Below are positions 53,548 to 63,668 of a stretch of DNA of 64,000 bases, piece by piece; within the stretch, counting starts at the first letter, position 1, and each line of letters opens with the position of its first letter. The notes under the pieces were generated by a model, which was not told where the DNA came from, did not search any database, and saw only the letters and a list, made by a program, of their open reading frames with translations. Source of the DNA: DASWID01 sp049682815 (lineage in GTDB: Bacteria > Desulfobacterota_D > UBA1144 > Nemesobacterales > CSP1-2); contig JBAUII010000053.1 in the NCBI GenBank assembly GCA_049682815.1, forward strand, positions 6,157 to 70,156. The letters are read 5' to 3'. The translations under genes were made by a program, and so were the position numbers.

Positions 53548-54114
53548 TTATTGATCGTGGCTATGTTCGTTATGCTCTTCCTGTTTTTCTACAGGAACTT
53601 GTTCCTTGCTCTCCATTTTCATCATTTGACCACGCATCATCGGCATCGGGGCCATAATTTTTTTGAAATTTTCCAAACCGATTGTTTTTCTTATTGATAC
53701 AAGCCCGTTTACGTAGAGATCCGCCATGGCAAGACTGATATCGTTAGAGTTTTTGATTTCTTCTTTTACCTTCGAGGGGTCAAAATTGGGATCATTTAAC
53801 ATATCCATGACTTTAAAGTGAGAGATTTTAAAATCAGCTTCCTTTTGAACAATTGGATACAGATACATTTCATTTATCTTTGATAGCTCATTTTTCTGTT
53901 GGTCCGTAAGTTCCAGATTATTCGCTTTCATAAGAAGATGGTGAATCATCATTCCATACATCGAAGTGTGCTTTCCCCCCATCATTCCGTGCATACCCAT
54001 CATACCTGGGCCAGGCATGCCCTTCTGTCCCACTTTTTGCTGCATCGGGCTTTGGGCAAATGAGAAATTTGCCAAACATATTATGACAGCGATTGAAATT
54101 ATAAATCTTCTCAT
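53548..54114 (-). CDS. Spy/CpxP-like periplasmic protein, Met- and His-rich
   Basis: The 188-residue protein has a signal peptide (about 1-20), a Met/Gly/His segment (MMGMHGMMGGKH), the helical LELTDQQKNELSKIN motif of the LTxxQ family, and a C-terminal Glu/His tail. Such proteins act as periplasmic chaperones or metal (copper) sensors. A promoter is seen just upstream. It is adjacent to the copper ATPase. Confidence 0.75.
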   Translation of the reverse strand: MRRFIISIAVIICLANFSFAQSPMQQKVGQKGMPGPGMMGMHGMMGGKHTSMYGMMIHHLLMKANNLELTDQQKNELSKINEMYLYPIVQKEADFKISHFKVMDMLNDPNFDPSKVKEEIKNSNDISLAMADLYVNGLVSIRKTIGLENFKKIMAPMPMMRGQMMKMESKEQVPVEKQEEHNEHSHDQ

Positions 54115-54171
54115 ATTTATTACCTCCTGAGTAATATTACTCTTTCAAACTGCTCTTATTCCACTTATTTA

Positions 54172-54200
54172 CATTTAAACCTAATGTGTGACGATGTCAA
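54172..54200 (-). promoter_or_regulatory. promoter of the Spy-like gene
   Basis: On the - strand TTGACA (54195-54200) and TAAATG (54172-54177) are 17 bp apart, 58 bp before the ATG. The -35 is consensus; the -10 is weak. Confidence 0.45.
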
Positions 54201-54282
54201 TATATTCAATCTCATGAAATCTCACTCCATCTACATTTTCTGTAAATCCGTTCTGAGATAAAGATTACTCATTTATGCTTGT

Positions 54283-56319
54283 TCATCTCTCAATTCTGAG
54301 AAATTTCGCATTTATGGCGACGATTACTGTACTCAGTGACATTAGCACAGCGCCAAGCGCCGGACTGAGAAGTATTCTCAAAGGATATAGAACCCCTGCA
54401 GCCAGAGGGATAGCAACCACATTGTAGCCGGTAGCCCACGCGAGATTCTGAACCATCTTCTTATAGGTCGCGCGTGAAAGGTCTAGTATTGAAACTACAT
54501 CCAGAGGGTTACTTCTTACAAGAATGATGTCTGCGGTTTCAACCGCCACGTCTGTTCCGGCACCAATAGCAATGCCAACGTCGGCCTGGGCGAGGGCAGG
54601 GGCATCATTCACACCGTCGCCGGTCATGGCCACTATCAGTCCTCTGGACTGAACCTCCTTTACCTTTTTCGATTTTTCATGTGGAAGGACTTCTGCGAAA
54701 TACTCATCAAGCCCAATCTCCTCCGAGACCCATTTGGCGACCTGGTTATTGTCACCTGTCAGCATCATGCATTGGATTCCCATCTCTTTTAGCTTCTTAA
54801 TGGCATTTTTCGATTCTGGCCTGATGATGTCGGCCAGGGCGAGCGCGCCCATTAGTTTTCCGTCAATTAATACGAATACTACGGTTTTTCCCTGTGAAGA
54901 TAACTTCTTGACTCTGTCGTCTTCTACACTGATATTTTGCTCCCTTAAATATCCTGGGCTTACTATCTTTACGTCTTTTCCGTTTATGTTGCCTTCCGCT
55001 CCCTTACCTGTAATTGCCTTGAAGTCTTTCACAGGGAAAGTTTCTTTGCTAGACGATGTTATTCCCTTTGCAAGGGGATGTTCCGAACGAGCCTCTACTG
55101 AGGCGGCGTATTTTAGAAGTTCCCCTTGCTCAAAACCCTCCTCAAATACAATTGTATCGGTGACTCCGAATTTTCCTTCGGTAAGGGTTCCGGTTTTATC
55201 GAAGATAATAGCCTGAATATTCCTCGCTCTTTCAAAGGCAGCGCGATTTCTGATGAGTAATCCGTTTCTGGCAGATAAAGCTGTTGATACTGCGACAACC
55301 AGTGGAATAGCGAGTCCCAACGCATGAGGGCATGTGATAACCATAACGGTTACCGTCCTCTCAAGTGAAAATGCAAAATCCCTTTGAGCTATAGCTAGCC
55401 ATATAAAAAGAGTTGCTGCACCGGCAAAGATAGCGATTATGGTAAGCCAGAGTGCGGCCCTGTTTGCAAGATCCTGGGTTTTCGATTTGCTTTCCTGTGC
55501 TTCCCTGACCAGTTCCGTCATTTGAGATAGATAAGAATCCTTTCCGGTCTTCTTTACTTCCACAGTTATCGAGCCTTCGCCGTTTATTGCACCTCCAATT
55601 ACATGTGTTCCTATTTTCTTGGAAACCGGCGTTGATTCACCCGTTAACATCGATTCATCCACCGTAGTCTCTCCTTCCATAATCTCCGCGTCCGCTGGTA
55701 TTTTTTCTCCGGGCTTGATAATAATCCTATCTCCCACGTTCAATTCTCTCACGTCTACATCCTTTATGCTTCCGTCTTCCATCACTTTATGTGCAGTTGA
55801 TGGCATTAATTCTGCCAGCTCATCCAGAGCCCTAGAAGCACCCATGACAGACTTCATTTCAATCCAGTGTCCGAGCAGCATCACATCGATTAAGGTGGCC
55901 AATTCCCAGAAGAATATTTTACCAGAGAGTCCAAACACGACTGCGCTTGAGTAGAAATACGCGACCATAATTGCTAGCGCAATTAGGGTCATCATTCCTG
56001 GATTGGCAGATTTCAATTCGTCGATCAGGCCGGTGAGGAATGGATAGCCTCCGTAGAAAAAAACGATGGAAGAGAAACCGAAGAGAACGAATAGATCTCC
56101 CTTAAACCTGATAGAATCCCCGAGACCAAGAAAACCCTGAATCATTGGGGAAAGAATTAGTATTGGTATTGTAATTACCAAGGAAATCCAGAATCGTCTC
56201 TTGAAATCATCCAGCATATGTGAATGGTGATCATGACGATCATGCCTGTGATACGTCCTGTCGGATTCATTATGATCGTTTTGATCCATTTGATCATTTT
56301 TACCCTTATTGTGTTCCAT
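54283..56319 (-). CDS. copB: CopB-type copper P-type ATPase
   Basis: The 678-residue P1B-ATPase starts with a His/Asp-rich region (HRHDRHDHHSH), has eight predicted membrane helices, the CopB motif CPH at 330-332, the phospho-Asp374 in DKTGTLTEG, the SEHPLAKG (HP) motif and GDGVNDAPAL. CPH instead of CPC defines the CopB group. Literature on CopB mixes Cu(I) and Cu(II) transport. No N-terminal HMA domain is present. Confidence 0.93.
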   Translation of the reverse strand: MEHNKGKNDQMDQNDHNESDRTYHRHDRHDHHSHMLDDFKRRFWISLVITIPILILSPMIQGFLGLGDSIRFKGDLFVLFGFSSIVFFYGGYPFLTGLIDELKSANPGMMTLIALAIMVAYFYSSAVVFGLSGKIFFWELATLIDVMLLGHWIEMKSVMGASRALDELAELMPSTAHKVMEDGSIKDVDVRELNVGDRIIIKPGEKIPADAEIMEGETTVDESMLTGESTPVSKKIGTHVIGGAINGEGSITVEVKKTGKDSYLSQMTELVREAQESKSKTQDLANRAALWLTIIAIFAGAATLFIWLAIAQRDFAFSLERTVTVMVITCPHALGLAIPLVVAVSTALSARNGLLIRNRAAFERARNIQAIIFDKTGTLTEGKFGVTDTIVFEEGFEQGELLKYAASVEARSEHPLAKGITSSSKETFPVKDFKAITGKGAEGNINGKDVKIVSPGYLREQNISVEDDRVKKLSSQGKTVVFVLIDGKLMGALALADIIRPESKNAIKKLKEMGIQCMMLTGDNNQVAKWVSEEIGLDEYFAEVLPHEKSKKVKEVQSRGLIVAMTGDGVNDAPALAQADVGIAIGAGTDVAVETADIILVRSNPLDVVSILDLSRATYKKMVQNLAWATGYNVVAIPLAAGVLYPLRILLSPALGAVLMSLSTVIVAINAKFLRIER

Positions 56320-56571
56320 TTCGTGCGTATGCTATCCCTGGACAGCATTTAAATCGTTTTTGTTGAGAGGTTGACTTAGTCAGTGTGACCGGTTCGTTTA
56401 ATTCCGGACTCTCGATAACATAAGCTAAAACCGCACATCCTAGGCCCTCCACCTGCGCATACGAAAGGCACGGACAAGGGATCATGTCGGTATTAAAAAA
56501 TTATCGGATTCCCATGCCTCAGTCAAAGAATATTCCTGCCCAGAGAGCCATTGCTGCTGTTGCTGTCACGT

Positions 56572-57132
56572 TTAATGCTCATGATGATGCTCATCATCAG
56601 CTCCATGGTCATGTTCATGATTCTGTGTCTCTTCACTCCCTACCATCGCTTTATATTCCTCAGGAGTCAGGTCGGGGAGCTGCTTCAGGAAGGCCACAAT
56701 TGACCACAATTCTTCCTCACTATGAGTCGATCCAAAGGCTGGCATTCCTGTCATTTTAATTCCATTCTTGGTAATCCAGTAAAGCTCTTCTGAGCTAAAT
56801 TCGTCGATCTCATCTGGGAGCTCTGGCGGTTCGGGATATAGTCCTTTGCCTATGTCAGAAGGTTTAATACCTGGAGCACCATGACATCCGACACACATTT
56901 CGTCATAATGATTGAACCCCGTCTTAACCATTGATTTATCATCAAGGGAAGGAACGGCAATCCCGGCAGCATGAGATCTGATTGATTTTTCCGTAGCGAT
57001 GTCCAATATAAATTCTGTAATTTTTGTGTGGGGCTTGGTAGCTGCGACATCATACTGCCCTGTATAGATGAAGATAAAAAAGGCTACGATAACAACTATA
57101 ATAAAAATTAAGATTGTCCATATAACTTTCAT
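56572..57132 (-). CDS. membrane-anchored c-type cytochrome with His-rich tail
   Basis: The 186-residue protein has an N-terminal membrane anchor (about 5-25), one heme-binding motif CVGCH, and axial-Met candidates in GIKMTGMPAFG. A His-rich tail (HEHDHGADDEHHHEH) could bind copper or zinc. The ATG follows AAGGAGG. It lies upstream of copB. Confidence 0.88.
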   Translation of the reverse strand: MKVIWTILIFIIVVIVAFFIFIYTGQYDVAATKPHTKITEFILDIATEKSIRSHAAGIAVPSLDDKSMVKTGFNHYDEMCVGCHGAPGIKPSDIGKGLYPEPPELPDEIDEFSSEELYWITKNGIKMTGMPAFGSTHSEEELWSIVAFLKQLPDLTPEEYKAMVGSEETQNHEHDHGADDEHHHEH

Positions 57133-57746
57133 CTCCTGCCTCCTTATTGCAGAGTCATTATCTATTATCTTGATTCATATTACCATAATATGATTATTTA
57201 TTATCAAATAGACTGTAATGGACTCATCAGTAAGGTGATCCGAAGTTTTTGTTACCTGCCATGAACTTATTTGATAATGGTATCACGGTGGCCTTATGGT
57301 GAATGGCAATCCAAAGAGCAGCGACCTGGGCGCATTTTCTTTATTCAGAGGCTGATATGGTTTTTTCGGCTTTTTATAAATGATCTGAGAAAATGTAAAA
57401 ATTACAAGTGATGCTGATTTCGAGTTTAAATAGAATATCAAAGGTCCAAAATGCTTTACTCTGTGTAGTAAAGTAATAGTTTATGAATGCGTTGTAATGA
57501 CCTGTAAGGATTAAATAATTGTTAAATTATGGTCTTTTAAATGCTCGCCCTTGTTCGCTTCGAAATCGCAAGTAGCTGGAGGAATTATAAAAGGATTTGA
57601 AATCATAGTTGCCGAGTCCTCCAACCCGTTAGTGCCACAGCTGATTTACTGTTATCAATCTCATCATAATGGCTCAAAAAAGCAGCTTTATCCAAAATTC
57701 GGTAGAATATTATGCAGGCTAGTTTTGTTCATTGGAATGATAACAG
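57133..57746. other. intergenic region, no gene seen
   Basis: This 610-bp AT-rich stretch lies between the divergent cytochrome and NosL-like genes. No convincing reading frame, repeat or promoter stands out. Confidence 0.4.
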
Positions 57747-58241
57747 ATGCATCTCATAGAAGCCTTGAAATACACTGTGGTAATATCATCGTATATTATT
57801 TTCCTAGCACCTGCATTGATTAGTTGCAGTGCTGACAAAGGGGATTGCCCATTTTGTTACGTAAAAATGCCGCACGACGCGAGGGTGATGGTTTTAGTTG
57901 AAGGTGAATCGGCGCCTAAAATGGCCTGTAGCATCACGTGCGTCCTCAATTATCATAGAACAACTGGAAAGGAAATTAAATTTCTACGCGTTTCTGATTT
58001 TTACTCTGGAAAATTTTTGAACCCACAAAAGGCATTTTATGTAGTAGGAAGCAATGTAAATCCTTTTGATAAATACTTGCATAGCAATCTTGCCTCTGAG
58101 CTTAGGGTTCCATCTTATTTGGATTGGAGCCGATACACACCTACGGTGCTCGCCTTTGCCACCAAAGAAGACGCGGAAAAATTTATCAAAGATCATGGTG
58201 GAAGAATTGCAACATTTTCCATACTACAGCTAGATAATTAG
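57747..58241 (+). CDS. NosL-like lipoprotein, copper chaperone family
   Basis: The 164-residue protein has a signal with lipobox ALISC and then CPFCYVKM, matching the NosL core (CxxC near the start). ACSITCVLNYH and YVVGSNVNPFD follow. NosL delivers Cu(I) to nitrous oxide reductase, but NosL-like proteins occur in other copper contexts. No nos genes are in the window. It has no strong ribosome binding site. Confidence 0.75.
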   Translation: MHLIEALKYTVVISSYIIFLAPALISCSADKGDCPFCYVKMPHDARVMVLVEGESAPKMACSITCVLNYHRTTGKEIKFLRVSDFYSGKFLNPQKAFYVVGSNVNPFDKYLHSNLASELRVPSYLDWSRYTPTVLAFATKEDAEKFIKDHGGRIATFSILQLDN

Positions 58242-58373
58242 TTATCATTTAGATCCAGGGAAAAATGAAATATATAATAAGAAAGTATTCTTTTTTATGT
58301 AGTGCTATCGGCTCAAACCTAGTTTATGCGTTTTCACAGTCGGCTGCGATTCATAAGATAGGGTAAGATTAAA

Positions 58374-59384
58374 TTAGATCTTTACATTCCTTATAAATTC
58401 CGCTGTTTCTTCGGGTAAAGAGGTGTTTATGAAGATGCCTGAGCCAATTTCAAACCCGGCAACCGTAGTAAGTCTTGGTATGATTTGAATATGCCAGAGA
58501 TAATAGCTCTTATTTTCGTCATCGACAGGTGCTGTATGGATCACCAAGTTAAAGTCAGGATTATTGAGTGACTTATAAATTTTTAAGAGGGTGATTTTTA
58601 ATACTCTTGCAAGGTCAGGAATGTCTTCGGGAGGGATGTTACCAAAGGAAGAAAGATGCCTTTTTGGAGCAATCCATGTCTCAAAGGGGGAGCGGGAAGC
58701 AAAGGGATGGAATACGACGAATTTATCTTCCTCTAAAACTATTCTTTCTTTATTTCTAAGCTCCCCTAGTACAATATCACAATTAATACATCTTCCCGTA
58801 TCATCAAAGTAGGACGTCGCAACTTCGAATTTTCTTCTTATATGCGCTGGAACAACAGGAGTTGCTACTAACTGTGAATGGGGGTGATCCAGTGATATTC
58901 CCGCTGATTTGCCATAATTTTTGAAAATTATAATCAGTTTGACGGTAGGATGCTTTTTTACAACATTGTATCTTTCCCTATAGGCCAGGAGTATTTCCTC
59001 AACTTCTTTATCCTTCATAAGCGGGATTAGTCCATTATGATACGGAGTCTCGATTATTATCTCATGAACACCGACTCCATCCATCTTTCTAAACAATTTC
59101 TCTTCCTCTCTCCTCACTATGGAGCCACCATGAACCAGGGCGGGATATTTATTGGAAGTTACTCTAACTCGCCAGCCGGGACCATTAGCTTTCCCTGAGT
59201 CACGATAAGCCAGGACTTCAGGAGGTGTTTCCGATTCATTGCCCGGGCAGAAGGGACAGAAGTCCACAAAGGGAGGTAGGACTTCCTTCATTTCTGTAAT
59301 CTTAAAATCATGGGGTCGTTTCGCCCTCTCTGTTGCAATAATCACCCATTCCTTTGTAGTGGAGTCTTGTCTTAACTCTGGCAT
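58374..59384 (-). CDS. galT: galactose-1-phosphate uridylyltransferase
   Basis: The 336-residue HIT-superfamily enzyme moves UMP between UDP-glucose and galactose-1-phosphate. The active site HPHSQ has H167-P168-H169. Zinc cysteines are Cys43/Cys46 (FCPFCPG) and Cys199/Cys202. It has the two-domain GalT layout. A sulfate or ADP-glucose phosphorylase-like enzyme is possible but less likely. It is flanked by copper genes and not obviously linked to them. Confidence 0.9.
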   Translation of the reverse strand: MPELRQDSTTKEWVIIATERAKRPHDFKITEMKEVLPPFVDFCPFCPGNESETPPEVLAYRDSGKANGPGWRVRVTSNKYPALVHGGSIVRREEEKLFRKMDGVGVHEIIIETPYHNGLIPLMKDKEVEEILLAYRERYNVVKKHPTVKLIIIFKNYGKSAGISLDHPHSQLVATPVVPAHIRRKFEVATSYFDDTGRCINCDIVLGELRNKERIVLEEDKFVVFHPFASRSPFETWIAPKRHLSSFGNIPPEDIPDLARVLKITLLKIYKSLNNPDFNLVIHTAPVDDENKSYYLWHIQIIPRLTTVAGFEIGSGIFINTSLPEETAEFIRNVKI

Positions 59385-59433
59385 GATTTTTATGCTTTAC
59401 CTGTTAGGTGAACAACCCTAGCAGGTAAACTGT

Positions 59434-59796
59434 TTACTTCTGTTGCATCTCCTGTGCCATCTTCTCGTGTTCCCGCGCAAGTGCTTTATATTCATTAGCA
59501 GCATCAGTGTCGTCCTGCCTAAGCTTCTCACAGCCTTTTGCCATCGAAGGCCAGGGCTTGCTTCTCTTTTTGTAAGCCGCGCCCATTGACTCATGAAGCT
59601 CAGCCATTTTCTCCATTTTAGCTGCCTGTTTTTGGTAATATTCCACTATCCTCATATGATTCTCAGGCGTGTTTGCAGTTAAAATAAGAACATTAATGTC
59701 TTCTTCCTCGGAAGCATTAACTGATATGTTTGTTGTCAATGGAAGAAACAAAACTGACGCAATCAAAGCCATGATTACCAGGAAAAGCTTATTCAT
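59434..59796 (-). CDS. small exported helical protein
   Basis: The start at 59796 follows AAAGGAGG, giving 120 residues; an upstream GTG is less likely. A signal peptide (about 1-28) precedes a charged helical region (AAKMEKMAELHESMGAAY, EYKALAREHEKMAQEMQ) rich in Met, Lys and His. No family is recognised. Its position in the copper region hints at a periplasmic metal role. Confidence 0.7.
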   Translation of the reverse strand: MNKLFLVIMALIASVLFLPLTTNISVNASEEEDINVLILTANTPENHMRIVEYYQKQAAKMEKMAELHESMGAAYKKRSKPWPSMAKGCEKLRQDDTDAANEYKALAREHEKMAQEMQQK

Positions 59797-59924
59797 CTGT
59801 ATCACCTCCTTTGCTTTTATATTTTTGACACATTGTATTTATTTTGTCTCCTTATGTAATGGCTTGATGTTTTAGTGAATTATCCATTTTTATAAAAACC
59901 TTAAATCTTTGGCATACGAATTTG

Positions 59925-60431
59925 CTAATTTTCACTGTCTTTAGCCGAATCACGCCACTGTCCCTTCTTTACTCCAAGCTCTTTTAGTTTCTCTTCCATT
60001 TCTTTTAGGCACTCAACTTCGCAAGCGTCTACTGGGCGATCGAAACCCGTCCGGTGTACGATTTTTAAAGTGAGTGTTACCTCGTCTCTTAATTTACGGA
60101 TTGGAGCTGAATGAATGGATCTATCGAAAATTCCTATATCATATTTACTTTCGCGTTCTTCCGTTGGCACTATCCACTGAGCAATTTTTTTTAGATCGTT
60201 ATATACCTTCACACATTCATCACAACCAGGGGTAGGGTGGTGTACAGGATGATAATGGATTCCCGTCAGGTCTAGTTCAAAACCGATCTGTACTCTATTC
60301 CCATTCTTATCTATAAGGTATTCCGGCCAGACCTCCCGGCACACTTTATGTTGAATCACAAGTTTTTTGAGGTAGTCCAATTCTTCACTGTTTATCAAAT
60401 GTTTTTCGTTATTGACCATCCTTATCAACAT
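59925..60431 (-). CDS. hypothetical protein with His-rich and CxxC motifs
   Basis: The 168-residue protein has no signal peptide. A region with GIHYHPVHHPTPGCDECVKVY combines several His and a Cys-x2-Cys, a likely metal site. The C-terminal part has more Cys in DACEVECLKEME. No family is recognised. It lies 17 bp downstream of cusA on the same strand. Confidence 0.65.
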   Translation of the reverse strand: MLIRMVNNEKHLINSEELDYLKKLVIQHKVCREVWPEYLIDKNGNRVQIGFELDLTGIHYHPVHHPTPGCDECVKVYNDLKKIAQWIVPTEERESKYDIGIFDRSIHSAPIRKLRDEVTLTLKIVHRTGFDRPVDACEVECLKEMEEKLKELGVKKGQWRDSAKDSEN

Positions 60432-60448
60432 GCCTCACTTTACCTACT

Positions 60449-63400
60449 TTACTTTTCTAAAGATCTGCTTTTCCAGATTTCATATATCGCAGGGATTATG
60501 ATGAGTGTGAGAATAGTCGAGGTTACTAGTCCGCCAACCATAGGGGCCGCAATCCGTTTCATTACGTCGGCACCTGCACCGTGACTCCACATAAGTGGAA
60601 GAAGCCCCATGATCATTGCCATAACGGTCATCATTTTAGGTCTAACCCTTTGTACTGCTCCGTCGTGTATAGCCTTTGCCAAGCTCTTTGAATCATTTTT
60701 CCCTTCCTTAATCATCTTCTCATAATACTCATCAAGGTAGATTATCATTACAACACCCGTTTGGGCTGCAAGTCCTGCAAGTGCAATAAATCCCACCCAT
60801 GTGGCAACACTCATGTTATAACCCAGAAGATGCATGAGCCATATTCCACCGACTGCGGCGAAGGGAACCGAAAGAAGAATTATCAAGGTTTCCACAACAT
60901 TGTTAAAATTCAGGTAAAGAATAACAAAGATTATCAGAAGGGTGAGTGGAACAACTAGCTTAAGACGCTCTTTTACCCTCTGCATATATTCATACTGTCC
61001 ACTCCATGTGAGAAAATATCCCGTAGGCAGCTTAACGTGTTCACCAATAGCCTTTTTGGCCTCTTCAACATAGCTTCCGATATCCCTTCCAGTTATATCA
61101 ACATATACATAACCAACCTTAGTCGCCTCCTCAGTTCTTATCTCTGGAGGGCCCATTACGATACTGATATCAGCTAGTTGATTTATGGGAATCTGTGCCC
61201 CGGAAGGAGTTGGAACGAGGACTCTCTCAAGCTTTCTACTCTCGTCGCGTAGTTCCGTTGAATATCTAACATTTACAGGATATCTCTCAGGACCTTCGAT
61301 AGTCAGGGTAATGTTATTCCCCCCTATTGCTGCTTCTATAACATCTTCTACATCCTCAACCCTCAATCCATAACGTGCTGCTTCATCACGTTTGACCCAA
61401 AAATCTATGTAGTATCCACCGGTTACTCTTTCAGCATAAACGCTCCTAGTCCCTGGGATTCCCTGAAGCGCTCCTTCAATTTCTTTTCCGATCTCCTCGA
61501 TTTTTGTAAGGTTCGGTCCAAAAATCTTAATTCCTATGGGAGTTCTAATACCTGTTGTAAGCATATCAACCCTTGCTTTTATTGGCATTGTCCAGGCGTT
61601 TATATAGCCTGGAAATCGGAGTGCCTGATTTAATTCATTAATCAGCTCCTCCGGAGAGATGGTCCGTTCCTCGGGCCAGATAAGTCGAAAAACCTTTTTA
61701 AACGGTTCGGGTGTCCATCCTGAGTACCAGCGATTCTCCGGAATCTTTCGCCATTCATGCTCGGAATTTAAGACTATATTTGTTTCAACCATTGAAATGG
61801 GAGCTGGGTCGGTTGACGTCTCAGATCTGCCTACTTTTCCGAATACTGTTTTAACTTCGGAAAAGCTTTTAATTATTTTATCTCTAACTTGTATGAATTT
61901 CCCCGCTTCAGTTATTGAGATTCCGGGTGGCGTAACCGGCATATCCATTAAGACCCCTTCATAAAGCGGGGGCATAAACTCAGAGCCCAGTTTAAAGAAT
62001 ATAGGAATCGTGACGACAAGAATAATTAGTGCTATAAACACTGTGGTTTTCTTGAATCTTAATACAAGCTTAACTACTGGGTCATAGGCCTGTATTAAGA
62101 CTCGGCTCACGGGGTTTTTCTTTTCCGGTGTAATCTTCCCGCGAACGAGTATTGTAACCAAAGCACTAGTGAGGGTTATAGACAGAATTGCCGCAAATGC
62201 CATGCCAAAAGTCTTAGTAAAGGCAAGTGGTTTAAAAAGCCTTCCTTCCTGATACTCAAGTGAGAAAACAGGAATAAAGGAAGCGGTTATCACGAGTAAT
62301 GCAAAAAATATAGGCTTTCCAACTTCTTTCATGGCATCTATAACTACATCTAATCTATTTCTTTTTTTTCCCTCCTCTTCCCAGTGTTCAAGTCTCTTAT
62401 GTACATTTTCGACAATCACTATTGCAGCATCGACCATGGCTCCTATTGCTATAGCAATTCCTCCAAGGGACATTATGTTGGATGTGAGCTTGAGGTAATA
62501 CATAGGAATAAAGGAAAATAAAATCGCAAATGGAAGCGTTAGGATAACTACGAGTGCCGATCGAAAGTGATATAAAAACACCAAACAGACTATACTGACT
62601 ATGATGCTTTCCTCTATAAGTTTTTCTTTAAGGGTTTTAATGGCACTCTTGATAAGTTCAGAACGGTCATAGGTAGTGACCAGTTTTATGCCCTCGGGAA
62701 AAGCGCCTTTAACTTCTTCAAGCTTTTCTTTTACACCATTTATCACATTCAGGGCATTCTCGCGGAATCGGGCGACGACAATGCCACCGGCTACTTCACC
62801 CTCTCCATTGAGTTCTGCGAGGCCTCTCCGAATGTCTGGTCCGAGTCGTACGTCGGCTAGTTCTCTAAGGAGCACAGGAGTACCTGTTCCCTCCCCATCC
62901 ACGGACACAACAATATTTCTTATATCGTCAAGTGATTTTATATATCCCCTTCCCCTTACAACATATTCCCTACCTGTCCACTCTACTACTCTTCCTCCAA
63001 CATCATTGTTGCTCATTCTCACCGAGTCAATCACGGTTTTTAAGGGTATGTTATAGCCTAAAAGCTTATTAGGATCCACGTTTATCTGATACTGCTTTAC
63101 AAATCCTCCAACACTGGCGACCTCTGCAACGCCTGGCACGCTTTGTAGCCAGTATCTTAAATACCATTCCTGGAAAGATCGTAGTTCTGATAGGTCGTAT
63201 TTACCTGTTTCATCAACTAGAGCATATTCGTAAACCCAACCAACACCAGTAGCATCAGGCCCAATAATTGGATTAACGCCCTCGGGCAATCTACCCTGGA
63301 GTCCAGTTAGATATTCGAGCACACGGCTTCTTGCCCAGTATATATCGGTTCCGTCCTCAAATAGGACATACACAAAAGAGAATCCAAACATGGATATACC

Positions 63401-63649
63401 CCTTACAACTGTCACTTTTGGGGCTGCAAGGAGCAATGTTGTTATTGGGTATGTAATTTGATCTTCGACTAAATCGGGGCTCCTTCCTGGCCAATCGGTG
63501 AAAATGATGACTTGGGTATCGGAGAGATCTGGTATGGCATCAAGAGGGGTATTTTTAAGGGCCCAAATGCCCCAGACTGTCAGAAAGAATATAATAAGAA
63601 GTACCATAAAGCGATTTCGAGCAGAAAATTCAATTATCTTATCGACCAT
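60449..63649 (-). CDS. cusA: CusA-type heavy-metal RND efflux pump
   Basis: The 1066-residue inner-membrane pump has the HME-RND start (FLTVWGIWALKNTPLDAIPDLSDTQ is the usual conserved region) with 12 membrane helices. The three metal-binding methionines match E. coli Met573/623/672: Met570 (DMPVTPPG), Met620 (SMVETNI) and Met696 (VDMLTTGI). The extra 27 residues between the last two are an insertion relative to E. coli. It exports Cu(I)/Ag(I) from the periplasm. Confidence 0.95.
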   Translation of the reverse strand: MVDKIIEFSARNRFMVLLIIFFLTVWGIWALKNTPLDAIPDLSDTQVIIFTDWPGRSPDLVEDQITYPITTLLLAAPKVTVVRGISMFGFSFVYVLFEDGTDIYWARSRVLEYLTGLQGRLPEGVNPIIGPDATGVGWVYEYALVDETGKYDLSELRSFQEWYLRYWLQSVPGVAEVASVGGFVKQYQINVDPNKLLGYNIPLKTVIDSVRMSNNDVGGRVVEWTGREYVVRGRGYIKSLDDIRNIVVSVDGEGTGTPVLLRELADVRLGPDIRRGLAELNGEGEVAGGIVVARFRENALNVINGVKEKLEEVKGAFPEGIKLVTTYDRSELIKSAIKTLKEKLIEESIIVSIVCLVFLYHFRSALVVILTLPFAILFSFIPMYYLKLTSNIMSLGGIAIAIGAMVDAAIVIVENVHKRLEHWEEEGKKRNRLDVVIDAMKEVGKPIFFALLVITASFIPVFSLEYQEGRLFKPLAFTKTFGMAFAAILSITLTSALVTILVRGKITPEKKNPVSRVLIQAYDPVVKLVLRFKKTTVFIALIILVVTIPIFFKLGSEFMPPLYEGVLMDMPVTPPGISITEAGKFIQVRDKIIKSFSEVKTVFGKVGRSETSTDPAPISMVETNIVLNSEHEWRKIPENRWYSGWTPEPFKKVFRLIWPEERTISPEELINELNQALRFPGYINAWTMPIKARVDMLTTGIRTPIGIKIFGPNLTKIEEIGKEIEGALQGIPGTRSVYAERVTGGYYIDFWVKRDEAARYGLRVEDVEDVIEAAIGGNNITLTIEGPERYPVNVRYSTELRDESRKLERVLVPTPSGAQIPINQLADISIVMGPPEIRTEEATKVGYVYVDITGRDIGSYVEEAKKAIGEHVKLPTGYFLTWSGQYEYMQRVKERLKLVVPLTLLIIFVILYLNFNNVVETLIILLSVPFAAVGGIWLMHLLGYNMSVATWVGFIALAGLAAQTGVVMIIYLDEYYEKMIKEGKNDSKSLAKAIHDGAVQRVRPKMMTVMAMIMGLLPLMWSHGAGADVMKRIAAPMVGGLVTSTILTLIIIPAIYEIWKSRSLEK

Positions 63650-63668
63650 GTCTTTTCTCCTTTACGGT

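Noticed and set aside
57551..57823. A 90-codon frame upstream of the NosL-like gene
   Set aside because: It has no start signal, no recognisable domain and overlaps the start of the supported NosL-like gene in another frame.
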